A program made the translations under genes and the position numbers. A DNA stretch of 64,000 nt, taken from positions 3,239,001-3,303,000 of the forward strand of contig NZ_CP082922.1 in the NCBI RefSeq assembly GCF_019931675.1, read 5' to 3'. The notes under the pieces are model-generated. The model ran no database searches and had not been told where the DNA came from. It saw nothing but the letters and a program-made list of their open reading frames with translations. The DNA is from Nocardioides rotundus (GTDB taxonomy: Bacteria; Actinomycetota; Actinomycetes; Propionibacteriales; Nocardioidaceae). Of the stretch, positions 33,976 to 44,341 are shown piece after piece (the first letter of the stretch is position 1; every line of letters begins with the position of its first letter).

Positions 33976-35208
33976 ATGACCCCGACCCCGACGCGACGCC
34001 GAGTGCCGCGATGGCGCGACGTCGCCCCGTTCCTGCAGCGCCGTCCCCTGGAGCCGGATCCGGTACGGCGGCGCCTGGCCCGGTGCGTGAGCGTGGACGA
34101 CCTGGAGCGGCTCGCCCGGCGGCGGGTGCCCGGCGCGGTCTGGGACTACGTCGCCGGGGGCTCCGACGGCGAGGTCGCGCTGGTCCGGAACCGCGAGGCG
34201 TTCGCCCGGGTCGAGCTGCGCCCCACCGCGTTCGGCATGGTGGCCGACCCCGACCTCGCCACCACGATCCTGGGCCGGCCCGCCGCGCTTCCGGTGGTGC
34301 TGGCGCCGACCGGCTACACCCGGCTGTCGCACGAGTCCGGCGAGCGCGCCGTGGCCGCGGCGGCCGCGACGGCGGGGGCGCCGTACACCTTGGCGACCTA
34401 TGCCACGACCTCGATCACCGACGTCGCCCGGGCCGCACCGGAGGGGCGGAACTGGTTCCAGGTCTACCTGATGAAGGACCGCGCGGTGACCCGCGCGCAC
34501 CTGGCGGAGGCGCGGGCGCAGGGCTTCGAGGCGGTGATGATCACCATCGACACCACCGTCACCGGGCTCAAGCGCAAGGACCGGCTCAACGGCTTCGCGA
34601 TCCCGCCGCGGTTGACCGCGCGCACGCTCGCCGGGATGGCGCGGCACCCACGGTGGGTCGCCGACATCCTCACCACCGAGCCGCTGCGGTTCGCGACCTT
34701 CCCCGACGGCTCTCCCTACAGCCGGTGGGGCGCGTCGAACGAGCTGCGCGAGCAGGCGATCCGCCCCTCCGACATCATCTGGCTGCGCGAGCAGTGGGAC
34801 GGTCCGGTGATCGTCAAGGGCGTCCTCTCGGTGGCCGACGCGCTCGCCGCGGTGGAGGCCGGCGCCGACGCGGTCGTGGTCTCCAACCACGGCGGCCGGC
34901 AGCTCGACCGGGCGCCGGTGCCGCTGGAGCTGCTGCCCGAGGTGGTGGACGCGGTCGCCGGCCGCGCGGAGGTGTACGTCGACTCCGGCGTCTGCTCGGG
35001 CGGGGACGTCGTGGCGGCCCTCGGCCTGGGGGCGAGGGCCGTCCTGCTCGGGCGCGCCTACCTCTACGGCCTCATGGTCGGCGGCGGGCGCGGCGTGACG
35101 CACACGCTCGACCTGGTCGCCGCGGAGATGCGGCGGGCGATGGGCATGCTCGGCACGCCGACGGTGGCCGACATCTCCCCCGCGCACGTGCGGCTGCGGG
35201 ACCGATGA
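33976..35208 (+). CDS. FMN-dependent 2-hydroxyacid oxidase/dehydrogenase (LldD-like)
   Basis: 410 residues, a TIM barrel of the lactate oxidase/glycolate oxidase family. LAPTGYTRLSHESGE, YTLATYATTSITDVA and NWFQVYLMKDR line the FMN site, VIVKGVLSVADAL gives the Lys, VVSNHGGRQLD the catalytic His and Arg, and VYVDSGVCSGGDVVAALGLG the phosphate loop. In the last motif the usual DGGIRxG is altered to DSGVCSG. It would oxidise an L-2-hydroxyacid to the 2-oxoacid. GGAGGG lies before ATG 33976. It is divergent from the dehydratase and probably under the same GntR. Confidence 0.87.
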   Translation: MTPTPTRRRVPRWRDVAPFLQRRPLEPDPVRRRLARCVSVDDLERLARRRVPGAVWDYVAGGSDGEVALVRNREAFARVELRPTAFGMVADPDLATTILGRPAALPVVLAPTGYTRLSHESGERAVAAAAATAGAPYTLATYATTSITDVARAAPEGRNWFQVYLMKDRAVTRAHLAEARAQGFEAVMITIDTTVTGLKRKDRLNGFAIPPRLTARTLAGMARHPRWVADILTTEPLRFATFPDGSPYSRWGASNELREQAIRPSDIIWLREQWDGPVIVKGVLSVADALAAVEAGADAVVVSNHGGRQLDRAPVPLELLPEVVDAVAGRAEVYVDSGVCSGGDVVAALGLGARAVLLGRAYLYGLMVGGGRGVTHTLDLVAAEMRRAMGMLGTPTVADISPAHVRLRDR

Positions 35209-35210
35209 GG

Positions 35211-36131
35211 TCAGCCGACCGGGGTCACCAGCTCGCCACGCTCGAGGAACGCGCCGACGTTGTCGAGGACCAGCCGCCCCATCGCCTCGCGGGTCTGCGT
35301 GGTAGCACTGCCCACATGGGGCAACAGCACGACGTCGTCGCGGTCGAGCAGCGCCTCGGGCACGTGCGGCTCGTCGGCGAAGACGTCCAGGCCGGCCCCG
35401 GCGATCCGGCCGTCCTGCAGCGCGGCGACCAGGGCCTCCTCGTCGACCACGGACCCGCGGGCCACGTTGACCAGGTATCCCTCGGGGCCGAGCGCGTCGA
35501 GCACCGCGGCGTCGACCAGGTGCTCGGTGCCGGCGCCGCCGGGGGTGAGCACGACGAGCACGTCGCTCCACTCGGCCAGCCCGGTCGGGCTGTCGTGGTA
35601 GGTCCACGACGCGTCCTTGGGGCTGCGCGAGTGGTAGGCGAGCTCGGCGCCGAAGACCTGCAGCCGCTCCGCGACCGCGGTGCCGATCCGGCCGAGGCCG
35701 AGGATGCCGACCTTGGCGCCCCGGACGTCGCGGGTGAGCGGGAACCGCTCCCCCGCCGCCCAGGCGCCGCGCCGCACGAAGCGGTCCGAGGCGCTGGCGC
35801 CGCGCAGCACGTCGATGACCAGGAAGACCGCGAGGTCGGCGACCGCGTCGTTGAGCACGTCGGGGGTGTTCGACACGACGACGCCGCGACGGGAGGCCTC
35901 CTCCACGTCGACGTTGTCGTAGCCGACGCCGAAGTTCACGATCGCCCGGAGGTCCGGCAGGGCGTCCATCTGCTCGGCACCCGCGGGAGCGCCGCCGCCG
36001 ACGACGGCGACCTGCACGCCGGCCGGGTCGGAGAGGTCGTCGAGCCGCGGGGCGCCGTACCGCTCCTGCAGCCACTCGCGGACGAAGGGCATCAGCCCAC
36101 CCAGCTGGACGACTCGGGTCTGGTTGCTCAC
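35211..36131 (-). CDS. D-isomer-specific 2-hydroxyacid dehydrogenase
   Basis: 306 residues. The NAD(P) fold has VGILGLGRIGTAVAERL and HSRSPKD, and the catalytic residues are the Arg in LVNVARGSVVDEEAL, the Glu in DVFADEPHVPEALL and the His in VLLPHVGSATTQTRE. It is of the glyoxylate/hydroxypyruvate reductase type and would reduce or oxidise a 2-oxo/2-hydroxyacid pair. GTG 36131 is chosen with GAGGGG before it. It converges on the FMN oxidase (2 bases between them); the two could act on opposite stereoisomers of one hydroxyacid. Confidence 0.88.
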   Translation of the reverse strand: MSNQTRVVQLGGLMPFVREWLQERYGAPRLDDLSDPAGVQVAVVGGGAPAGAEQMDALPDLRAIVNFGVGYDNVDVEEASRRGVVVSNTPDVLNDAVADLAVFLVIDVLRGASASDRFVRRGAWAAGERFPLTRDVRGAKVGILGLGRIGTAVAERLQVFGAELAYHSRSPKDASWTYHDSPTGLAEWSDVLVVLTPGGAGTEHLVDAAVLDALGPEGYLVNVARGSVVDEEALVAALQDGRIAGAGLDVFADEPHVPEALLDRDDVVLLPHVGSATTQTREAMGRLVLDNVGAFLERGELVTPVG

Positions 36132-36178
36132 CCCCTCATCCTGACGGCGCGGGGCAACCACCGTCCACGGGGGGCCCG

Positions 36179-37090
36179 ATGGGCCTGCTGACCGGCTTCC
36201 TGACGATCCTGGTGGCGATCGCGGTGGGCGCCGCGCTCGCGCACACCGGCATCCTCAACCGCGACTCCCAGCGCACCCTCGGCGAGATCGCGTTCTTCGT
36301 GGCCACGCCCGCGCTGATGATCGTGACCATCGGCGACGTGCGGCTGCACGCCGCGGCGGGGAACCTGATCGCGTCGGGCGGCTCGCTGGCCGTCTGCTTC
36401 GTCGCCTACGTCGTGATCGCGCGGCTGCGCTGGCGGGTGGACGTGCCGAACCTGCTGGTCGGCGGGTTGGCGTCGTCCTACGTCAACGCGGGCAACCTGG
36501 GCATCGCGATCGCCGCGTACGTCGTCGGCGACATCACCGTCGTCGTCCCGACCCTGCTGCTGCAGATGCTGCTGGTCCAGCCGGCCGCGCTCGTGGTGCT
36601 GGACCGCCACACCGGCCGCGGCGACGGCGTCCGCGCGGCGCTGCGCCGGCTGCTGATGAACCCGCTCACGGTGGCCGCCGTCATCGGCCTGGTGCTCGCG
36701 ATCACCCGCTGGCAGCCGCCCCTGCCGGTCATGGCGCCGCTGGAGCTGCTCGCCGGGGCCGCGATCCCGATGATGCTGATGTCCTACGGCGCGGCCCTGC
36801 GCCTGAGCCCGCCGGTCGGTCGCGCCGGCCACAACGGCGAGGTCGCGCTGGCGAGCGTGCTGAAGTTGGTCGTGATGCCGCTGGTCGCGTGGGCGATCGC
36901 CGTCTCCCTCGGCGTCGAGGGGCGGGCGCTGCTGGGCGTGGTGATCACCGCCGCGCTGCCGAGTGCACAGAACATCTTCCTGCACGCCACCCGCTACCGG
37001 GTCGCCGAGGACGTGGCCCGGGAGACGATCCTCATCACCACCCTCGCCTCGCTGCCGCTGGCACTGGTGATCGCACTGATGCTCGGTTGA
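36179..37090 (+). CDS. AEC (auxin efflux carrier) family transporter
   Basis: 303 residues with about 10 hydrophobic segments in two halves, starting GLLTGFLTILVAIAVGAALA. Typical AEC features are the N-terminal AFFVATPALMIVTI, the loop SSYVNAGNLGIAIAAYVVGD and the second-half LLGVVITAALPSAQNIFLHA. Relatives move malate, malonate or other dicarboxylates. It lies beside the 2-hydroxyacid dehydrogenase, divergent by 47 bases, so an organic acid is a plausible substrate. Confidence 0.85.
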   Translation: MGLLTGFLTILVAIAVGAALAHTGILNRDSQRTLGEIAFFVATPALMIVTIGDVRLHAAAGNLIASGGSLAVCFVAYVVIARLRWRVDVPNLLVGGLASSYVNAGNLGIAIAAYVVGDITVVVPTLLLQMLLVQPAALVVLDRHTGRGDGVRAALRRLLMNPLTVAAVIGLVLAITRWQPPLPVMAPLELLAGAAIPMMLMSYGAALRLSPPVGRAGHNGEVALASVLKLVVMPLVAWAIAVSLGVEGRALLGVVITAALPSAQNIFLHATRYRVAEDVARETILITTLASLPLALVIALMLG

Positions 37091-37094
37091 GCGC

Positions 37095-37124
37095 ATCCCA
37101 TTTCGGGATTCATTGCGCTAGCGT
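37095..37124 (+). promoter_or_regulatory. mazE promoter with overlapping palindrome
   Basis: ATCCC (37095-37099) and GGGAT (37105-37109) form a short palindrome where the -35 should be. TAGCGT (37119-37124) lies six bases before ATG 37131. The arrangement fits a leaderless, autoregulated toxin-antitoxin promoter. Confidence 0.5.
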
Positions 37125-37130
37125 GGGGTG

Positions 37131-37364
37131 ATGAGCACCCAGATCGCCGTACGGCTTCCCGACGAGGTGGTGACGTTCCTCGACCGCAGCGTCGCCAGCG
37201 GGCGAGCGCCGAGCCGCGCCGCCCTGGTCGCGATAGCTGTCGAGCGGGAGATGCGACGGCAGGCCGCGCAGCGCGACGCCGAGCTCCTGGACGAGGCTGG
37301 CGCGGCCGACGACCTCGACGACCTCGTCGCCTGGTCGGCCGCGAACGCGGTCACCGAAGGCTGA
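37131..37364 (+). CDS. MazE-like antitoxin, ribbon-helix-helix type
   Basis: 77 residues. STQIAVRLPDEVVTFLDRSV followed by GRAPSRAALVAIAVEREMRR is a ribbon-helix-helix DNA-binding domain. The acidic C-terminus (DEAGAADDLDDLVAWS) would block the toxin. The ATG at 37131 is preferred over GTG 37128 because it lies exactly six bases from TAGCGT. It ends two bases before the mazF ATG, and the pair would regulate its own promoter. Confidence 0.85.
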   Translation: MSTQIAVRLPDEVVTFLDRSVASGRAPSRAALVAIAVEREMRRQAAQRDAELLDEAGAADDLDDLVAWSAANAVTEG

Positions 37365-37366
37365 GG

Positions 37367-37681
37367 ATGCGCGAGATCTGCCTCGCGAGCCTGGACAAGA
37401 CCCGGCCGGTGGTCGTGCTCACTCGAGAACCGGCTCGCCCCGCCATGACCAAGGTGACGGTCGCACCGATCACGTCGACGGTGAAGGGCCTGTCGAGCGA
37501 GGTGCCGGTCGGGGTCCACAACGGACTGGACGACGCCGGCGCGATCTCGGTGGACAACGTGGTGACCATCCCGGTCCACCTGCTCGGTCGCACGCTCGGG
37601 TTCCTCAGCGCCGAGCAGGAGCGTCAGCTGGCGGCCGCGATCGTCCTGGCCTACGACCTGGAGATTCCTCTGCTCGGCTGA
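37367..37681 (+). CDS. MazF-family endoribonuclease toxin
   Basis: 104 residues. REICLASLDKTRPVVVLTRE, TKVTVAPITSTVKGLSSEVP and DGAISVDNVVTIPVHLL-like blocks (AISVDNVVTIP) are those of the MazF/PemK beta-barrel toxins, which cut mRNA at short motifs. The conserved Arg in TRPVVVLTR and the Thr/Ser in ITST are present, so it is probably active. It starts two bases after the antitoxin stop and is convergent with the CPBP gene. Confidence 0.9.
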   Translation: MREICLASLDKTRPVVVLTREPARPAMTKVTVAPITSTVKGLSSEVPVGVHNGLDDAGAISVDNVVTIPVHLLGRTLGFLSAEQERQLAAAIVLAYDLEIPLLG

Positions 37682-37711
37682 CCGCGGGCAGATCCGCTCC
37701 CGGAGCCACCC

Positions 37712-38503
37712 TCAGACCGTCGGCAGCCAGTCCACCCGGCCGGCGAGGGCGGCGTACCCGACGAACGCGCCGACGTCGAGCAGCGTGTGCGCGACCACGA
37801 ACGGCAGCACCCGTCCCCAGCGGTGGAAGAGCCAGCCGAAGAGCAGCCCCATCGCGACGTTCCCGACGAAGCCGCCGAGCCCCTGGTAGAGGTGATAGCT
37901 CCCGCGCAGCAGGGCCTGCAGCGCGATCGAGGTGGGCACGCCGAAGCCCAGCCGCTGCAGCCGCAGCTGGACGAAGCCGAGCACGACGAACTCCTCCAGC
38001 ACCGCCGCCTCGAGCGAGGCGAGGACGAGCACGGGCACCTGCCACCACTGCGACGGAAGGTCCTGGGCGACGACGGTGAGGTTCGTCCCGAGGGCGTACG
38101 TCGCCAGGTAGAACACCACCCCGACCGAGCCGACGCCCGCCGCGAGCAGGGCGCCCCAGCCGAGGTCCGACCAGCGCGCCCAGCCGCCGCCGCGAGCCCA
38201 CACCTCGCGCAGCCGGGATCCGTCCCGGACCAGGAAGTAGCCCGCCAGCGCGACCGGCACCACGCCGAAGGCGATCCGCAGCAGCTGGTAGGTCAGGTCC
38301 AGCCACGGCCGGTCCGGCGCCAGCGAGGAGTTCATCGTCGCCGCCTGCTCCGACAGTGATCCGGGCGCGGTCAGCGCGGCGACCAGGTCGACGATCGAGT
38401 AGACGGCCGACCGCCCCAGAGACAGCAACAGCACGAGCCAGAGCTCGACCCAGAGCATCGCCCGGGTGAGCTCCGGCCCGTGCCGGTGCTCGGATGCGGT
38501 CAT
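37712..38503 (-). CDS. CPBP-family intramembrane metalloprotease
   Basis: 263 residues with about seven to eight membrane helices. The three CPBP motifs are visible: EEFVVLGFVQLRLQ (EExxxR-like, with Val instead of the Arg), RGSYHLYQG (HxxxG-like) and FVVAHTLLDVGA (HxxxD). The family comprises the CAAX-prenyl and bacteriocin-related proteases (Abi). The role here is unknown. The ATG at 38503 follows TAATCT by seven bases, so the gene is probably transcribed from its own leaderless promoter inside the 3' end of clpB. Confidence 0.85.
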   Translation of the reverse strand: MTASEHRHGPELTRAMLWVELWLVLLLSLGRSAVYSIVDLVAALTAPGSLSEQAATMNSSLAPDRPWLDLTYQLLRIAFGVVPVALAGYFLVRDGSRLREVWARGGGWARWSDLGWGALLAAGVGSVGVVFYLATYALGTNLTVVAQDLPSQWWQVPVLVLASLEAAVLEEFVVLGFVQLRLQRLGFGVPTSIALQALLRGSYHLYQGLGGFVGNVAMGLLFGWLFHRWGRVLPFVVAHTLLDVGAFVGYAALAGRVDWLPTV

Positions 38504-38513
38504 CGCCGCCAGA

Positions 38514-41117
<2,604 letters not shown>

Positions 41118-41196
41118 GGCTCCTTCTGGCTAGGTCTGTCGAAATCGTCGAAGTCTGGGGACCACTGTGGTCTCACTTGTCTTCAACGCGCCAGAA

Positions 41197-41217
41197 GTTG
41201 AGTCGATTCCCCTCAAG
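41197..41217 (-). promoter_or_regulatory. HspR (HAIR-like) operator upstream of clpB
   Basis: GTTGAGT-CGATTCC-CCTCAAG matches the HAIR consensus CTTGAGT-N7-ACTCAAG with two mismatches and correct spacing. It lies 80 bases upstream of the clpB ATG. Confidence 0.75.
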
Positions 41218-41243
41218 TTTGGATTTCTTCGGCGAGGTCGGTG

Positions 41244-41519
41244 TCAGGAGGCCTTGCGTCCGTATCGCTGTCGAGCCGCCTCGCCGCTGGTCCCGACAAG
41301 TGCCCCGATCGCCGCCCAAGCCATCCCCGCCTCTCGTGCGGCTTGGACCGCCTCAACGAGATGACGCTCGGCCTCCGAACGCTCCGCGACGGCCGCGCGC
41401 AGCAACGTGACGACCCGGACGTCGAGCTCGTCGGCCGGAGCGGGCTCGTAGGACTCAAATCGCGCAGCGAGCTTCTCAGCGTGCTCCAGGATCTCTTCGA
41501 CTGTTCTCGGCATGGTCAT
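41244..41519 (-). CDS. small helix-turn-helix antitoxin-like protein
   Basis: 91 residues. RTVEEILEHAEKLAARFESY is an amphipathic helix, then a helical middle (EAERHLVEAVQAAREAG) and a helix-turn-helix at the C-terminus (MAWAAIGALVGTSGEAARQR). ATG 41519 overlaps the stop of the upstream toxin remnant (TGATG); GAGGTG is the ribosome site for ATG 41513. As I recall, this pattern occurs as the partner of a short BrnT/DUF4258-like toxin in actinobacteria. It is intact although the toxin is not. It lies in the HspR-regulated interval before clpB. Confidence 0.65.
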   Translation of the reverse strand: MTMPRTVEEILEHAEKLAARFESYEPAPADELDVRVVTLLRAAVAERSEAERHLVEAVQAAREAGMAWAAIGALVGTSGEAARQRYGRKAS

Positions 41520-41714
41520 CACCTCAGAAACTTCTCGCGTGCCCTCATCGCATGGACGATGACATCCGTCAGGTCACCGTCTACATAGCCGACCTCTAGG
41601 AAGATCGCCGCCCGGTTGGGACCGACGATCATGGTGAACCCATCCCCCAGGCAGGATCTCAGCCTCCTGCAGTCGATGCTTGAGCGCAGACGCCGCAATG
41701 ATGGGCTCACGCAT
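41519..41714 (-). pseudogene. toxin gene with internal deletion and frameshift
   Basis: ATG 41714 opens MREPIIAASALKHRLQEAEI. A second frame, beginning at about 41655, continues GDGFTMIVGPNRAAIFLEVG, YVDGDLTDVIVHAMRAREKF and ends at TGA 41521-41519. Together they are the start and the end of a small BrnT/DUF4258-like toxin (P-I-I-x-x-SALKH... and DGFTMxIGPDRAxxLLEVG...VIVHAMRARxKFL). About 20 or more middle codons appear to be missing and the two parts are out of frame. The toxin should be dead. Confidence 0.6.
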
Positions 41715-41798
41715 AATCCAAGTTAACTTGTTGACCAGGCTCGGTCAAGGTCCCTCGCACCACAGCCGGCGACGCCCCACCCGTGCGAGAGTGACCTC

Positions 41799-42341
41799 AT
41801 GCCCGACGAGCCCTGGCTGGTGGTCATCGACGCCCAGCGGATCTTCGCCTCGCCCGACAGCCCGTGGGGGTCGCCGATGTTCCCCGGCATCGTGGAGCCG
41901 GTACGGCGCCTCGCGGCAGCCCACCGCGGCCGCACCGTCCTCACCCGGTGGGTCGCTCCGGAGCCCGAGCGCGGCAGCTGGGCGCCGTACATGGACGCGT
42001 GGTCCTTCGCCCGCAAGCCCGCCGACGACCCGCTCTTCGACCTCGTCGACGAGGTCGCGGACCTGGCCGACCACGTGGTCACCGTGTCCACCTTCGGCAA
42101 GTGGGTGCCCGAGCTCGTGGCGATCACCGGCGAGACGCCGCACCTCGTCATGGCCGGTGTCGCCACCGACTGCTGCGTGATCTCTACCGCCCTGGCCGCC
42201 GCCGACGCGGGCGCCACCATCAGCCTGGTCGCCGACGCCTGCGCGGGCAGCACGCCGGAGAACCAGGCTGCCGCGTTGGCGGTGATGGGCCTCTACCCGC
42301 CGCAGATCACCGTCACGACCACCGACGCGGTGCTTCGATGA
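41799..42341 (+). CDS. isochorismatase-like cysteine hydrolase
   Basis: 180 residues. The catalytic triad is visible: the Asp in WLVVIDAQRIFA, the Lys in VSTFGKWVPEL and the Cys in VMAGVATDCCVISTALAA. The family includes nicotinamidases and other amidases. The substrate is unknown, but the PfkB-type kinase is translationally coupled (ATGA at 42338-42341), which suggests a nucleoside or sugar-amide salvage function. There is no strong ribosome site. Confidence 0.88.
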   Translation: MPDEPWLVVIDAQRIFASPDSPWGSPMFPGIVEPVRRLAAAHRGRTVLTRWVAPEPERGSWAPYMDAWSFARKPADDPLFDLVDEVADLADHVVTVSTFGKWVPELVAITGETPHLVMAGVATDCCVISTALAAADAGATISLVADACAGSTPENQAAALAVMGLYPPQITVTTTDAVLR

Positions 42342-43285
42342 GCCGGGTGATCCACACCGGCCAGGCGCTGGTCGACGTCGTGACCGAGGTGCCCGCGCTG
42401 CCCCGGCGCGGGCAGAACGTGATGGCCGCCTCCGCGCGGAGGTACGCCGGCGGGGCGGTCACGACGCTGCTCGCCGCCGCTCGCTTCGGCGCGACCTGCG
42501 TGCACGCCGGGGCGCACGGCACCGGCCCCAACGGCGACCTGGTGCGGGAGACCCTGCGCGCGGAGGGAGTCACGCTGTCGGCCCCGCCCGTCGAAGAACA
42601 GGACACCGCGACCTGCGTGGTGCTGGTCGAGCCGTCGGCGGAGCGCACGTTCGTCACCGCGCTGGGTGCCGAGCGCGAGGTGAGCGCCACGTCCTTCGGG
42701 ACCTCGCAGCCCCAGGCCGGGGACCTGGTGTGCGTCACGGGGTACACCCTCGCGCTGGAGCGGACCCGCGAGCCGCTGCTGTCCTGGCTGGCGTCCCTGG
42801 ACCCGGGTGTGGTCGTCGTGCTCGACCCGGGCGCCGCCTTCGCGGCCCTGCCGGACGACGTACGCACCACCATGCTCGAGCACACCGACGTCTGGACCAG
42901 CAACGCCGAGGAGGCCGCCGACCTGCTCGCGGCTCTCGGGCGTCCGCTGCCCGAGGGCGCCGACACGATGGCCGCGCCCGCCGAGCTGATCGCCCCGTTG
43001 CTGCGGGGCAACGCGGTGACGATCGTGCGGGACGGGGCCGAGGGCTGCGCGGTGCACGTGGCCGGCGAGACCACGGTACTGCCGGGCTACCGGCAGACGC
43101 CGGTGGACACCAACGGCGCCGGCGACACGCATACCGGCGTACTCACCGCCGAGGTCGCACGCGGCCGCGACTGGGTCGAGGCCTCCCGGCGGGCGAACGC
43201 CGCCGCCGCGATCAAGGTCACCCGCCGCGGCCCCGACACCGCCCCCACGGCCACCGAGGTCGAGACCTTCCTCCGCGACCACTGA
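42338..43285 (+). CDS. PfkB-family carbohydrate kinase
   Basis: 315 residues of the ribokinase fold. VIHTGQALVDVVTEVPALPRR is the N-terminal signature region, ARRYAGGAVTTLLAAARFG the first PfkB block and VDTNGAGDTHTGVLTAEVAR the anion hole with the catalytic Asp. The more usual GAGDTF/SF is GAGDTH here. It phosphorylates a sugar or nucleoside. The start overlaps the hydrolase stop, so both act in one pathway. It converges on cydB. Confidence 0.9.
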   Translation: MSRVIHTGQALVDVVTEVPALPRRGQNVMAASARRYAGGAVTTLLAAARFGATCVHAGAHGTGPNGDLVRETLRAEGVTLSAPPVEEQDTATCVVLVEPSAERTFVTALGAEREVSATSFGTSQPQAGDLVCVTGYTLALERTREPLLSWLASLDPGVVVVLDPGAAFAALPDDVRTTMLEHTDVWTSNAEEAADLLAALGRPLPEGADTMAAPAELIAPLLRGNAVTIVRDGAEGCAVHVAGETTVLPGYRQTPVDTNGAGDTHTGVLTAEVARGRDWVEASRRANAAAAIKVTRRGPDTAPTATEVETFLRDH

Positions 43286-43294
43286 CCCTCGCCA

Positions 43295-43344
43295 CCACCA
43301 ACTGCCCCCTCCCCTGCCGAGTCGGGTGAGTTGTCAGTTGGTGG
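43295..43344. terminator. stem-loop between convergent genes
   Basis: CCACCAACTG (43295-43304) and CAGTTGGTGG (43335-43344) form a perfect 10-bp stem with a 30-base loop. The right arm contains the cydB stop. It may end both transcripts. The loop has GCCGAGTCGG, also found in the repeat at 9750-9846. Confidence 0.45.
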
Positions 43345-44341
43345 CGGTCTCCTGGTTCTGCCGCTGGGTGATCCGGATCAGCAGGACCAGCGAGGGCAGG
43401 ACGAGGAGTACGGCGAGGACGACCACCACGATCAGCGCCTGGAGGGTGGCGTCGGCGCCGGCGGCCTCGGAGACGGTGAGCTCGTCGACGAGGAACCAGG
43501 GGTACTGCCCCGCGCCCCAGCCGGCCACCACCGAGGCGACGGCGATCACCGAGGCGACCCGCGCGAGCGCGAAGGCGCGGCGGAGGAGGAACAGCAGCGA
43601 GGCCACCCCGGCCAGGAAGGAGAGCACGATCAGCGGCGCGCCGGTGGTCAGCAGACCGTCGCTGAGCGTGGGCGCGTCGTGCATCACCGGCACCAGGCCG
43701 GCGAAGACCACGGCACCGGTGACCACGCCGACGATCAGCGAGCGCCGGCGGAGCACCTCGGTCAGCTCGGTCTCGTCGGCGCCGGCCGCGTCCGCGGTGA
43801 GGAAGACCCCGGCCAGGAACGCGCAGGTGCCGACCGCGATCACGCCGCCGAAGAGCGAGGTGGGGTTGATCCAGGAGGTCCACAGGTCGCCGTACCCGTC
43901 CGCGGGGACGCGGCCCGAGGCGATGCCGCCCGCGACGGTGCCGAAGAAGAACGGCGTGACGATCGAGGAGGAGGCGAAGACGACGCCGAACAGCCGCGCC
44001 CGGGAGAGCGTGTCGGCGTACTTCCGGAAGGCGAAGCTCGCCCCGCGCAGGACGATGCCGAGCAGCGCCAGCAACAGCGGCACGAACAGCGTGGTCATCA
44101 CGTCGGCGAACGCGCGCGGGAAGCCGGTCCACCAGACCACCAGCACATAGATCAGCCAGACGTGGTTGGCCTCCCACACCGGGCCGATGCTGTGGTCGAT
44201 CCGGGTGCGGATCGCCGCGCCGCGCTCGGCTCCGCCCGCGGTGAGGTCGTAGAACCCGGTGCCGAAGTCGGCGCCCGCGAGCACGGCGTAGATGATCACG
44301 CCCGCGAAGAGCGCCGCGGCCACCACCAGCTCGAGACTCAC
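43334..44341 (-). CDS. cydB: cytochrome bd ubiquinol/menaquinol oxidase subunit II
   Basis: 335 residues with eight to nine membrane helices. The N-terminal half has YAVLAGADFGTGFYDLTAGG, IGPVWEANHVWLIYVLVVWW and FPRAFADVMTTLFVPLLLAL, the classic CydB signatures; FRKYAD and SLFGGVIAVGTCAFLAGVFL follow. It pairs with CydA to form the high-affinity oxygen-reducing bd oxidase. GTG 44341 overlaps the cydA stop (GTGA). The ABC exporter genes cydCD are not next to it. Confidence 0.95.
   Translation of the reverse strand: MSLELVVAAALFAGVIIYAVLAGADFGTGFYDLTAGGAERGAAIRTRIDHSIGPVWEANHVWLIYVLVVWWTGFPRAFADVMTTLFVPLLLALLGIVLRGASFAFRKYADTLSRARLFGVVFASSSIVTPFFFGTVAGGIASGRVPADGYGDLWTSWINPTSLFGGVIAVGTCAFLAGVFLTADAAGADETELTEVLRRRSLIVGVVTGAVVFAGLVPVMHDAPTLSDGLLTTGAPLIVLSFLAGVASLLFLLRRAFALARVASVIAVASVVAGWGAGQYPWFLVDELTVSEAAGADATLQALIVVVVLAVLLVLPSLVLLIRITQRQNQETATN

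Noticed and set aside
41118..41243. Small open frames in the clpB upstream region
   Set aside because: Short, without ribosome site or protein-like composition. The region holds the HAIR element.
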